A DNA stretch of 64,000 nt. Source: Geomonas subterranea. Its GTDB lineage: Bacteria; Desulfobacterota; Desulfuromonadia; Geobacterales; Geobacteraceae. The translations under genes were made by a program, and so were the position numbers. Of the stretch, positions 52,515 through 61,051 are shown one piece after another. Location: NCBI RefSeq assembly GCF_019063845.1, contig NZ_CP077683.1, forward strand, positions 2,844,501 to 2,908,500. Reading direction: 5' to 3'. Position 1 is the first letter of the stretch. The number at the start of each line of letters is the position of its first letter. Under the pieces are notes generated by a model. It saw nothing but the letters and a program-made list of their open reading frames with translations. It was not told the origin of the DNA and made no database searches.

Positions 52515-53456
52515 ATGGAACCGAACAACAAGATTCTGCTGGAAAGCGGCACCAACGAACTGGAGATAGTCGAATTCAGAATCGACGAGGTGGATGGCAA
52601 GGGGAACGTCGTCCCCTGCTATTTCGGCGTCAACGTCGCGAAGGTGCGCGAGATCATCCGTCTCCCCGAGACGCGCAAGGTGGTGAACTCCCACCCCTGC
52701 GTGAGCGGCATGATCAAGCTGCGCGACCAGGTGATCACCCTCATCGACCTCTCCCGCTCGCTGAACAAGAACACCGATGGCATCCCGGCGGACCGGGTCA
52801 TCGTGCTCGAATTCAACAGGATCGTGGTCGGTATCCAGGTTCATTCCGTCTCCCGCATCTACCGTATCTCCTGGGAAAATGTTGAGCCCCCGGTCAAGGC
52901 CATCCACGACGCCAACATCACCGGCGTGGTGAAGATGGAGGACCGCATCATCCTGATCCTCGACTTCGAGAAGATCATCGGGGAACTCTCCTCGACGATG
53001 GCGCTGGCCACGCCGGGCGAGGACCTGATGCAGGCCAACTCCGCCCTGAACCGCGGCGCCAGGACCATCCTGGTCGCAGACGACTCGGCCTTCATCAGGA
53101 GGACCATGTGCGGATCGCTCAGGGAGGCGGGGTACCAGGTGGTGGAAGCCGAGAACGGCGAGGAGGCATGGGAGCACGTGCAGGCGGTACGTCAGAAATG
53201 CGCGGGTAGCGGGCAGCCGCTGAAGGAGGTGCTGAGCTTGGTCATCACGGACATCGAAATGCCCCGCATGGACGGGCTGCACCTGACCTCCCTGATCAGG
53301 AAGGAGGCGGACCTGGACGGGCTCCCGGTGGTGATCTTCTCCTCTTTGGCCAGCGACGACAACAAGATGAAGTGGCGCAACCTGGGCGCGAGCGACATCC
53401 TCACCAAGCCGGACCTCCCCAACCTGGTGCAAAAGGCGGACACTCTTGCCCTTTGA
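52515..53456 (+). CDS. cheV: Chemotaxis protein CheV (CheW-receiver fusion)
   Basis: A 313-residue adaptor. Residues 15-160 form a CheW domain (CYFGVNVAKVREIIRLPETRKVV, VSGMIKLRDQVITLIDLSR). Residues 183-310 form a receiver with D189/D190 and phospho-acceptor D246 (LVITDIEMPRMDG), plus Lys in SDILTKPD. CheV couples receptors to CheA and tunes adaptation through phosphorylation. It lies far from the main che cluster. Its 3' end overlaps the glycosyltransferase start by 11 bp. Confidence 0.94.
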   Translation: MEPNNKILLESGTNELEIVEFRIDEVDGKGNVVPCYFGVNVAKVREIIRLPETRKVVNSHPCVSGMIKLRDQVITLIDLSRSLNKNTDGIPADRVIVLEFNRIVVGIQVHSVSRIYRISWENVEPPVKAIHDANITGVVKMEDRIILILDFEKIIGELSSTMALATPGEDLMQANSALNRGARTILVADDSAFIRRTMCGSLREAGYQVVEAENGEEAWEHVQAVRQKCAGSGQPLKEVLSLVITDIEMPRMDGLHLTSLIRKEADLDGLPVVIFSSLASDDNKMKWRNLGASDILTKPDLPNLVQKADTLAL

Positions 53457-54504
53457 CGTAAGCCCCGAGCTGTCGGTCGTGGTGCCGGTCTACAACGAGG
53501 AGGGGAACGTGGCTCCCTTCCTTGCGGCGCTCTCCCGGCAGCAGGGGGTATCCCTGGAGGTGATCCTCTCCGACGGCGCCTCCAGCGACCGCACCGTGCA
53601 TATCGCCCGGGAAGAATGCGGCAAACTCCCCTTCCCGCTCACGGTCATCGAGGGGGCCAAGGGACGGGGGGGACAGTTGAACCGGGGGGTGGAAGCGGCC
53701 CGCGCCGCGACCCTTCTCTTCCTGCACATCGATTCCGCTTTCGAGGACCCGCTTGCCCTGCGCAAAGGGGTGGATGCCCTCGAAGAGGCGCTCCCGGCCG
53801 GGGAACGGGTGGCCGGCCGCTTCGCCCTTCGCTTCGGCTTCCCCGGCTCCGCCCCGCTCCCCTACCGCTTCTACGGCGCCAAGGCCGCCCTGGACCGCCC
53901 CGGATGCACGCACGGCGACCAGGGCTTTTTGATCCGGCGCGACTTCTTCGCGCAGATCGGCCCCTACGACACGTCGCTGCCGCTCATGGAAGACACCTTC
54001 CTGGCCGAGCGGGTGCGGCGCGAGGGACGCTGGCTCCTCCTTCCGGCTTCCATCACCACCTCCCCGCGGCGCTTCCTGGCCGAGGGACTCCTCCCCAGGC
54101 AGACGCTGAACGCCATCCTGATGAACCTGGCCCACATCCGGCAGCTTTCCCTGATCCGTGGCCTGCAGGCGAGTTATCGCAGCCAGGACGCCACCGCGAG
54201 GCTAAAGCTCAAACCGTTCCTGGTGGCGCTGCATCAGGCCATAGGCGGCCTCGACGCCGGGGAGCGGCGCCGGCTCTGGTGGCGCACCGGCGCCTACGTG
54301 AGGGGAAATGCCTGGCAGATCGCTTTCTTTCTGGACGTGGTGACCGGCGGGATACGGGAAGAAGGGAGGGGGGGGAGGGTTCTGCATCTTTACGACCGCT
54401 TCCTGGCGCGGCTCATCGACAACAGGGGGGGCGACCTGGCGGCCGCCCTCCTGACCTGGCTCTGGTTCCGGCTGACGCTTCTGGTCGCGCGAGATCGAGG
54501 TTAA
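53446..54504 (+). CDS. Family-2 glycosyltransferase (TIGR04283-like)
   Basis: A 352-residue GT-A glycosyltransferase. It has LSVVVPVYNEEGNVAPFLAAL, ILSDGASSDRT, the DXD-like LHIDSAF and GDQGFLIRRDFFAQIG followed by MEDTFLAERVRREG. This is the pattern of TIGR04283-type transferases, but the protein carries an extra C-terminal region of about 120 residues with hydrophobic stretches. The start is a TTG at 53446 inside the cheV end, with AGGCGGA upstream. The 3' end overlaps the convergent receiver-PilZ gene by 4 bp. The acceptor is unknown. Confidence 0.85.
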   Translation: MPFDVSPELSVVVPVYNEEGNVAPFLAALSRQQGVSLEVILSDGASSDRTVHIAREECGKLPFPLTVIEGAKGRGGQLNRGVEAARAATLLFLHIDSAFEDPLALRKGVDALEEALPAGERVAGRFALRFGFPGSAPLPYRFYGAKAALDRPGCTHGDQGFLIRRDFFAQIGPYDTSLPLMEDTFLAERVRREGRWLLLPASITTSPRRFLAEGLLPRQTLNAILMNLAHIRQLSLIRGLQASYRSQDATARLKLKPFLVALHQAIGGLDAGERRRLWWRTGAYVRGNAWQIAFFLDVVTGGIREEGRGGRVLHLYDRFLARLIDNRGGDLAAALLTWLWFRLTLLVARDRG

Positions 54505-55208
54505 GGTAGAGGTTGGGCCTCGACATACCTCTTCAGCTCGTCCTTTTGCCACTGCGCGGCGTCGACGAACTCGACCCCGAAGCCGGTAGGCAGGCCGGCG
54601 TGCACGCGTTTCCCCTCCTGGTTCACCCAGGCCACCCTCCCCTTCATCTCCAACAACGGCACCTCTCCCGTCTCCAGGAAGAAGGCGATTCTCAGCTCCT
54701 CGTTGAGAACGACCTCCTCGCGGCTGGCGAGGAACGCCCCCCCGTCGCCGATGTCGAGGGCATGGGCGCCCACGGGGCTTTGCTGCAGAAGGAACAGTAC
54801 CGGGATCTGGCAGGGGATGCGAGCCTCGCGCCGGTCCACGGCATCGGTGTACTTGCGTGCCATATCGAGGAAGAGGCGGCGGTCGATGGGCTTGGTCAGG
54901 AAGTTGTCGCATCCCGCCTGCTGCGCCCGCACGCGGTCCTGGTCGTTGCCGGCGGTGGTGATCATGACCACGGGGATGCTGCTGAGGAAGGGATCGGACT
55001 TGAGCAGGGTGCAGCAGGAGATGCCGTCCATGACCGGCATGTTCAGATCCATGAAGATCAGGTCGGGGGGGTCCTTCCGGACCAGTTCCAGCGCCTCGGC
55101 GCCGTTGCCGGCGGTGATGACGTCGACATGGGACATCTTGAGAAAGCTCTTCTCCAGCTCCAGGATGAGTCTGGTATCGTCCACCAACAGGATCTTAGAT
55201 TTAGCCAC
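54501..55208 (-). CDS. Receiver-PilZ response regulator
   Basis: A 235-residue two-domain protein. The receiver has D10/D11, phospho-acceptor D54 (LIFMDLNMPVMDG), switch Thr in MITTAGN and Lys in FLTKPID. The PilZ domain has RREARIPCQIPVLF (RxxxR type) and DIGDGGAFLAS (DxGxxG). It can therefore combine a phosphorylation signal with c-di-GMP binding. The start is a GTG at 55208 with GGGGGAAG upstream. Confidence 0.88.
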   Translation of the reverse strand: MAKSKILLVDDTRLILELEKSFLKMSHVDVITAGNGAEALELVRKDPPDLIFMDLNMPVMDGISCCTLLKSDPFLSSIPVVMITTAGNDQDRVRAQQAGCDNFLTKPIDRRLFLDMARKYTDAVDRREARIPCQIPVLFLLQQSPVGAHALDIGDGGAFLASREEVVLNEELRIAFFLETGEVPLLEMKGRVAWVNQEGKRVHAGLPTGFGVEFVDAAQWQKDELKRYVEAQPLP

Positions 55209-55324
55209 GCCACTTCCCCCACTCAGGTAGTAAAAGATGGTTCACGCGGGATGATGCCGAACGGGTCACACCCGCACATTAATCAATATCACCCCAGCTT
55301 TGTCAACCGAAAAACTCAGGTACG

Positions 55325-56194
55325 TCAGACCACCAGCCGGACCAGGTCCGGGACGGTCCGGATGGAAACCGGAGTGGGGCAGACGTAGTCCCCGTCCAGC
55401 TGAACCGCCTTGTCGCCGGAGATCTCCAAGGCGGCGGCGCTGAAGGAGTTGACGTGGCTGCTGAAGACGGCGGTGCCGTTCAAAAGGCCCAGGGCGAGCC
55501 CAAGGTAGGCCAGCCGCCCGCCGGAGATGCAGAGCACCTGGAAGCCGGGGGCGAAGAGGTCGGCCTCCGGCGCCAGGATGAAATTGCCGCCGTACTTCGA
55601 GGCGTTGCAGACGATGACGCCGTGGCAGGAGACGCTCCTCCCCCCTCCCGCCACCGTGAGCCGGGAGGCGTCCCAGTTCCACAGGGTACGCAGCGCGGAG
55701 AGGACATAGGCGCCTTTCCCCAGCGTCCTCTTCTCGCAGAGGCGCACGTCGCGCACCACGGCCCCGTCGAAGCCGGCCCCCGCCATGAGCACGAAGCGCC
55801 TATGCTCCCCGCCGGCCACGATCTCGCCCACGGATACGGGGCGGGTCTCGCCGCGTGCCAGGCGGTCCAGGGCGTCGTCCACGGAGGCGATTTCAAGCTC
55901 GCGCGCGAGCACGTTGGAGGTGCCCAAGGGTACCACGCCCAGGGTGGCCGCCCCGGGAACCAGGCCGTTCAGCACGCCGTTGATGGTGCCGTCCCCCCCG
56001 GCCACCACGATGAGCGGATCGCTCTCCTCCGCGCAGATGCGGGCGGCGAAGCGGGCCGGGTCGGCGGCGCTTTGGGTGGGGAGGAGCTCCGGCGCGAGGC
56101 CGCGCCCGGTGAGCCCCGCCATGATGCCTGCGACTTTTTGTTGCGAGTAGGTACCCGAGGTCGGGTTCACGATCAGGAAACAGCGTCTGGTCAA
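55325..56194 (-). CDS. Diacylglycerol/lipid kinase family protein (YegS-like)
   Basis: A 289-residue lipid kinase with the DAGK catalytic pattern: FLIVNPTSGTYSQQKV, the nucleotide loop VVAGGDGTINGVLNGLV, VVPLGTSNVLARELEI and the C-terminal EISGDKAVQLDGDYV with the acidic base region. It phosphorylates diacylglycerol or a related lipid. I chose a TTG start at 56194 because AGAGG lies seven bases upstream; the ATG at 56236 lies next to an 18-bp palindrome with no ribosome site. It is the last gene of the minus-strand run after the Lon-like protease. Confidence 0.85.
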   Translation of the reverse strand: MTRRCFLIVNPTSGTYSQQKVAGIMAGLTGRGLAPELLPTQSAADPARFAARICAEESDPLIVVAGGDGTINGVLNGLVPGAATLGVVPLGTSNVLARELEIASVDDALDRLARGETRPVSVGEIVAGGEHRRFVLMAGAGFDGAVVRDVRLCEKRTLGKGAYVLSALRTLWNWDASRLTVAGGGRSVSCHGVIVCNASKYGGNFILAPEADLFAPGFQVLCISGGRLAYLGLALGLLNGTAVFSSHVNSFSAAALEISGDKAVQLDGDYVCPTPVSIRTVPDLVRLVV

Positions 56195-56236
56195 GCGGTC
56201 ACCTCTTTGCTGCGAACTGGAAAAGCGAAATGGCAA

Positions 56237-56254
56237 GGGCCGCGATCGCGGCCC
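56237..56254. terminator. 18-bp perfect palindrome, possible terminator
   Basis: GGGCCGCGATCGCGGCCC is a perfect palindrome with GCGATCGC at its centre. It lies between the Lon-like gene and the lipid kinase. Read on the minus strand it is followed by TTGCCATTTCGCTTTTCC, a weak T-rich tail, so terminator function is uncertain. Confidence 0.4.
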
Positions 56255-56390
56255 CCGGAAGGTAGCAAAAAGAGGAGAAGGTTACAAACAGTTTTAGGCG
56301 CTGCGGTAAAGGCGCCACTGTGCCAGTTCCATCGCCGCCTCGTCCCCTCCTCCCTCCTCCGGGGGGAGGAGCGGCAACCGGCCGCGCTGG

Positions 56391-58835
56391 CTACTCCAGG
56401 AGCTTCACCGGCTCGTCCTTCCCCTCCTTCCCCTCCTTATCCTGCAACTGCAGCTTGCGCATGTTATCCAGCATGGTCTTGAGCTTCTTCTGCACCAGGA
56501 AGTTCACGCTCCCCTCCGGGTAGCGACCATCGTCGCCCACTTTCCCGGCCGGCACTCCGGTGAGGATCTCGATCCCCTCCTCGACCTCGGACACGCTCCA
56601 GATGTGGAACATCCCGTCGGAAACCGCCTGCACCACCTCGTCGCTCAGCATCAGGTTGTGCTCGTTGATCTTGGGGATCATCACCCCTTGCTCGCCGGTC
56701 AGCCCCTTGGCCTTGCAGACGGCGAAGAACCCCTCGATCTTGTAGTTCACCCCGCCGATGGGCTGGATTTGCCCGTGCTGGTTGACGCTGCCGGTCACGG
56801 CGATCCCCTGCCTGACGGGAAGCCCGGAAAAGGCGGAGAGAAGTCCGTAGAGCTCGGCCGAGGAGGCGCTGTCCCCCTCGACCCCCTCGTAGGACTGCTC
56901 GAAGCAGATATGGGCGGAGAAGGAGAGCGGCTGCTCCTGCCCGAACTTCCCCGCCAGGTAGCCGGTCAGGATCAGAACCCCCTTGTCGTGGATCGGGCCG
57001 GAGAGCTTCACCTCGCGCTCGATGTTGACCATGCCGGCGCGCCCCTGGGAGACGCGAATGGTGAGGCGCGAGGGCCTGCCGAAGGTGTAGTCACCCATGG
57101 TGATCACGGAAAGCCCGTTGATCTGCCCCACGACGCTCCCCTTGGTGTCGCACAGGATCACCCCCCGGGCCAGGTACTCGTGGATCCGCTCCTCGATACG
57201 GTTGGAACGGTAGGTCTTCTCCTGGATCGCCCTCTTGACCCAGCTGCGGTCCACAATCTGCGCTCCGTCACGCTTGGCCCAGTAGCTCGACTCGCGGATC
57301 AGGTCCGAGAGCTCCATGAACTGCGAGGAGAGCCGCTCCTGGTCCTCCACCAGGCGCGAGGCGTGCTCCAGGAGCGCCGCGACGCCGGTGGGGTCGAAGG
57401 GGAGCAGCCCCTCCTTGCAGCAATGCGCCGCGACGAAGAGGGCGTAGTCCTGCATCACCGCGGGGGTCCGGTTGACCTGGCTGTCGAAGTCGGCCTTCAC
57501 CTTGAAGAACTTGCGGTAGTCGGGCTCCAGGTAGTAGAGCAGGTAGTAGATCCAGAGCGAGCCGATCATGATGATCTTGGCGTTGAGCGGGATCGGCTCC
57601 GGTTTTAGAGAAACCACCGTCATGAAGCGGTACTGCTCCAGGACGTCCTCGATCTTGATCTCCATGTTCCTGATGCAGCGCTTGAGCGATTCCCACGCGA
57701 ACGGGTTGATCATCACCTCGCGCGCATCCAGGATGAGATAGCCGCCGTTGGCGCGGTGCAGCGCGCCCGGCTTGATCAGCGTGAAGTTGGTGGTGGCGAC
57801 GCCACCCATCTGCATGATGTTCTCGATGCGCCCGAAGAGGTTGTTGTAGGTGGGGTTGGACTCGAAGACGATGGGGGCGCCGTTGTCGGGGTTGTTCTCC
57901 ACGAGGACGTTCACCTCGTAACGCTCGAAGGTCGGCTCCTGCTTGGGGATCTTGAGTCCCGGGATCTGCGGCGGGGCGACCTGGGGCTTGAAGTCCTCGA
58001 GGTTCAGCAGGAGGTCCTCCTGGACGTCTTCCAGGTACTGCTGGACCTTGGCGAACCCCTGGTATTTCTCCCTGAGCGGGTTCAAGTGGTGCCCTACCGC
58101 CGACAGCCCCAGTTCACGGTCCAGCAGCGCCAGCGCGTCCCGGAGCGCCTTCTCGTTCTCGCGCACCTGGCGCAGCGCGTCGTTGAGCTTCTCGGTCAGC
58201 TCGCGCCCCACCGTGTCCAGCTTTTCCCGCTCATCCTTCTCGAGCGCCTCGTATTCCTCCTGGGTGAAGTTCCGCCCCTCCTTCTGTGGCACGATAACCA
58301 GGCCCGAAACGGTCCGCTGCAGCGCGAATCCCTTCTCACCGGCCTCCTGCTCCAGGTCGGAGAAGATCTCCCCGTTTTTCTCCTGGAACTGCTCGATGAT
58401 GGTGACGCGATTGGTCTCGTACTCCTTGCTTTCGAGCGCCGTCGGGATGTTGCCGCGCACGTAGTCCAGGAGTTCGCGCATGTCCGCCGCGAACCCCCGC
58501 CCCATGCCCGCCGGCAGCGCGATGGCCAGTGGTGCGTCCGGCATCCGGAAGTTGTTGACGTAGCACCAGTCGCTGGGGGGACAGGTGCCCTTGACGAACT
58601 TCTTCAACATCTGCCGGATCGTGGAGGTCCGGCCGGTGCCGGATTCGCCGGCCAGGTAGATGTTGAAGCCGTTGTTGGACATTCCGAGACCGAACTCGAT
58701 GGCGGCGAGGGCCCGGTCCTGCCTGATGTTTCCCTCCAGGCCGGCTATGTCTTCGGTGGTCTTGAAATTGAAGAGGGCGGGATCACAGATCCAGCGGAGC
58801 TTGTCAACGGGGACTCGGCAATCGGTTTCGGACAT
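56391..58835 (-). CDS. LonB-like ATP-dependent protease (AAA_32/Lon_C family)
   Basis: An 814-residue protease of the bacterial Lon-like family. The N-terminal AAA module has FNIYLAGESGTGRTSTIRQM (Walker A with Arg in place of Lys) and a long coiled-coil insertion (about residues 180-290). Further ATPase segments follow, with GGYLILDAREVMINPFAWESLKR. The C-terminal Lon protease domain has the catalytic Ser in EGDSASSAEL and Lys in GGVNYKIEGFFAVCK. AAGGAGG precedes the ATG at 58835; the open frame continues upstream antisense to lipB and is ignored. It is 29 bp after lipB, so it is in the suc-lpd-lip operon. Confidence 0.9.
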   Translation of the reverse strand: MSETDCRVPVDKLRWICDPALFNFKTTEDIAGLEGNIRQDRALAAIEFGLGMSNNGFNIYLAGESGTGRTSTIRQMLKKFVKGTCPPSDWCYVNNFRMPDAPLAIALPAGMGRGFAADMRELLDYVRGNIPTALESKEYETNRVTIIEQFQEKNGEIFSDLEQEAGEKGFALQRTVSGLVIVPQKEGRNFTQEEYEALEKDEREKLDTVGRELTEKLNDALRQVRENEKALRDALALLDRELGLSAVGHHLNPLREKYQGFAKVQQYLEDVQEDLLLNLEDFKPQVAPPQIPGLKIPKQEPTFERYEVNVLVENNPDNGAPIVFESNPTYNNLFGRIENIMQMGGVATTNFTLIKPGALHRANGGYLILDAREVMINPFAWESLKRCIRNMEIKIEDVLEQYRFMTVVSLKPEPIPLNAKIIMIGSLWIYYLLYYLEPDYRKFFKVKADFDSQVNRTPAVMQDYALFVAAHCCKEGLLPFDPTGVAALLEHASRLVEDQERLSSQFMELSDLIRESSYWAKRDGAQIVDRSWVKRAIQEKTYRSNRIEERIHEYLARGVILCDTKGSVVGQINGLSVITMGDYTFGRPSRLTIRVSQGRAGMVNIEREVKLSGPIHDKGVLILTGYLAGKFGQEQPLSFSAHICFEQSYEGVEGDSASSAELYGLLSAFSGLPVRQGIAVTGSVNQHGQIQPIGGVNYKIEGFFAVCKAKGLTGEQGVMIPKINEHNLMLSDEVVQAVSDGMFHIWSVSEVEEGIEILTGVPAGKVGDDGRYPEGSVNFLVQKKLKTMLDNMRKLQLQDKEGKEGKDEPVKLLE

Positions 58836-58864
58836 GTGAGCCTCCTTGCGAGCAACAACGAGGG

Positions 58865-59482
58865 TTAACTGCGCGGCAGGTTCGATTCGAGCAGCGCTTC
58901 GAACCGTTGCCCGGCCAAGGCTTTGAGGTCTGGTACGGTGGTCTGCTGACGGCGCTCGAGAGTGAGCGAGGTGATGCGGCACTCTGGCATGCCGCAGGGG
59001 TTGATGCTGCCAAAGGGTGACACGTCGGCTGCCGCGTTCATCGAGAATCCGTGCATGGTGACCCAGCTCCTGACGCCGACGCCGATGGCGGCGAGCTTGC
59101 CGCGGCAGGTCCAGACGCCGGTCTTCCCCGGGACGGTGAAGCCCTCCACGCCGAGGCAGCCGCAGAGGTCGATCAAAAAGCACTCCAGAAAACGAAGGTA
59201 GCGGTGCAGGTCGCGCCCGCGCCGCCCCAGGTCGAGTATCGGGTACCCGACCAGCTGTCCCGGGCCGTGGTAGGTGACGTCGCCGCCGCGGTTGACGCGC
59301 ACGGCCTCGATGGCCGGGTCGAGCAGGTTGCCGAGGTTACCCCCGGCGCCGATGGTGTACACCGGGTGGTGTTCCAGAAGAAGCAGCGTCTCCGCCCCCC
59401 CCTCCCGCACCTGGGCCACCAGGCTCTCCTGCAGCTCAAACGCTTCCTGGTAACCGATCAGGCCGACATCGCGGACGACCAT
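58865..59482 (-). CDS. lipB: Octanoyltransferase LipB
   Basis: A 205-residue enzyme moving octanoyl from ACP to lipoyl domains, the first step of lipoate synthesis. It has LLLEHHPVYTIG, RGGDVTYHGPGQLVGYPIL, the catalytic Lys in RGKLAAIGVG and Cys in INPCGMPE. The start is 1 bp after the lpdA stop and relies on coupling. Its place after sucA-sucB-lpdA fits its job of lipoylating the E2 subunit encoded in the same operon. Confidence 0.95.
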   Translation of the reverse strand: MVVRDVGLIGYQEAFELQESLVAQVREGGAETLLLLEHHPVYTIGAGGNLGNLLDPAIEAVRVNRGGDVTYHGPGQLVGYPILDLGRRGRDLHRYLRFLECFLIDLCGCLGVEGFTVPGKTGVWTCRGKLAAIGVGVRSWVTMHGFSMNAAADVSPFGSINPCGMPECRITSLTLERRQQTTVPDLKALAGQRFEALLESNLPRS

Positions 59483-59483
59483 G

Positions 59484-60890
59484 TCAGCCGTGGATGGCGC
59501 GCTTGTCCAGGTCGAGCGCCGCCTCCTTCATCACCTCGGAGAGGGTGGGATGGCCGTGCACGGTGAGGGCAATGTCTTCGCCGCTGCCGCCGAAAGCCAT
59601 CACGGTGACTGCCTCGGCGATCATGTCAGAGGCGCGCGGCCCGAGGATATGCACACCGAGCAGCCGCCCCCCCTCCGCTTCGGTGAGAAGCTTGACGAAC
59701 CCCTCGGTCTCGTCCATGCACTTGGCGCGCCCGTTGGCGATGAAGCTGAACTTGCCGACCTTGTAGGCGATTCCCTCTTCCTTGAGCGCCTCCTCGGTCT
59801 TACCCACCGAGGCCGCCTCGGGCCAGGTGTAGCAGACACCGGGGATGCAGCCGTAATCGACCTGGCTCGGCTCGCCGTGCATCCTTTCCACGCAGACGGC
59901 CCCCTCCTCCATCGCCTTGTGCGCCAGCATGGGGCCCGCGATGAGGTCGCCGAGGGCGTAGATCCCGGGGACGCTGGTGGCGTAGTCGGCGTCGACGCTG
60001 ATGCGGCTGCCGTCCATGCGGACCCCGATCCCTTCGAGATTTAGCCCCGCGGTGAGCGGCCTGCGCCCCACCGCGACGAGAACCTTGTCGCACGCAATCT
60101 CCGCGGTCTCCCCCTCGGCCTCGACGCGCGCCAGGAGCTTGCCGTCCTTCTTTTCCGCCCCGGCGACCTTGGCCCCCAGCATGAAGGTCATCCCCTGCTT
60201 TTTCAGGGATCGCAGCAGGGCTTCGGCCACCTGGCCGTCGCTCCCGGCGACCAGCCTGGGGAGCAGTTCCACCACGGTCACCTTCGCGCCCAGCCGGAGC
60301 CACACGGACCCCAGCTCGAGGCCGATGTAGCCGCCGCCGACCACCAGGAGGTGCTCGGGGACCGCCGGGAACGAAAGCGCCTCGCGGGCGCTCACCACCG
60401 ATTCGCCGTCAAACGGAAGCGTCGGGACCTGCACCGCTTCGCTGCCGGTGGCGATGATCACCTTCCTCCCCGTGACCACCCTGGTCTCCTCGCCCTTCAC
60501 TTCGACCCGGTGCGCGCCGTTCTCAGGCGAGAGCATCGAGGCGGTACCTAAGAAGCTGACGATCTTGTTTTTCTTGAAGAGGAACGCGATGCCGTCGGTG
60601 AGCTTCTTGACCACGTCATCCTTGCGGGCCATCATCTGCCCGAGGTTGAGGGTCGGGGGCTGCACCTCGATGCCGTGGACGGCGAAGCGGTCCCTGGCGA
60701 GGTGGTACAGTTCGCTGGAGTCGAGAAGCGCCTTGCTGGGGATGCATCCCTCGTTCAGGCAGACGCCACCCATGGAGCCGCGTTTTTCCACCACGGCCAC
60801 CTTCATGCCGAGTTGGGCGCCCCTGATGGCGGCGACGTATCCGCCGGGGCCGGCGCCGATGACTATGAGATCGAAAATTTCTTCGGACAT
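59484..60890 (-). CDS. lpdA: Dihydrolipoyl dehydrogenase (E3)
   Basis: A 468-residue flavoprotein that reoxidises dihydrolipoyl groups with NAD+. FAD motif LIVIGAGPGGYVAAIRGAQLG at the start, redox disulfide GGVCLNEGCIPSK, NAD motif LVVGGGYIGLELGSVW, and the C-terminal His-Glu dyad in HGHPTLSE. The ATG at 60890 has GGAGGG upstream; the open frame beyond it lies in a GC-rich repeat. It is preceded by sucB and followed by lipB, so it serves the 2-oxoglutarate dehydrogenase complex. Confidence 0.96.
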   Translation of the reverse strand: MSEEIFDLIVIGAGPGGYVAAIRGAQLGMKVAVVEKRGSMGGVCLNEGCIPSKALLDSSELYHLARDRFAVHGIEVQPPTLNLGQMMARKDDVVKKLTDGIAFLFKKNKIVSFLGTASMLSPENGAHRVEVKGEETRVVTGRKVIIATGSEAVQVPTLPFDGESVVSAREALSFPAVPEHLLVVGGGYIGLELGSVWLRLGAKVTVVELLPRLVAGSDGQVAEALLRSLKKQGMTFMLGAKVAGAEKKDGKLLARVEAEGETAEIACDKVLVAVGRRPLTAGLNLEGIGVRMDGSRISVDADYATSVPGIYALGDLIAGPMLAHKAMEEGAVCVERMHGEPSQVDYGCIPGVCYTWPEAASVGKTEEALKEEGIAYKVGKFSFIANGRAKCMDETEGFVKLLTEAEGGRLLGVHILGPRASDMIAEAVTVMAFGGSGEDIALTVHGHPTLSEVMKEAALDLDKRAIHG

Positions 60891-60934
60891 GTTTCCCTCC
60901 ACAGCAATTGGTGCAGCGTTAACGTCGCTAAAGC

Positions 60935-61040
60935 GTCCCCCCTCCCGGCCTCCCCCTCCGGGGGGAGGAGAAAGTGCTCCCACCGGAAGAGGAGAGAGTG
61001 CTCCCGCCCCCGGAGGGGGAGGGTTGGGGAGGGGGAACCG
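60935..61040. repeat. GC-rich CCCTCC/GGAGGG hairpin repeats
   Basis: CCTCCCCCTCCGGGGGGAGG and a second CCCCCGGAGGGGGAGG hairpin lie in the 161-bp gap between sucB and lpdA. Related hairpins occur at about 10483-10505, 14900 and 56345. They could slow or attenuate transcription of lpdA-lipB relative to sucAB. That effect is not proven. Confidence 0.65.
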
Positions 61041-61051
61041 GTGCCGCCACT

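Noticed and set aside
56391-59183. 930-residue reading of the Lon-like gene
   Set aside because: The extra N-terminal part overlaps lipB on the same strand in another frame and has no homology; the ATG at 58835 has a strong ribosome site.
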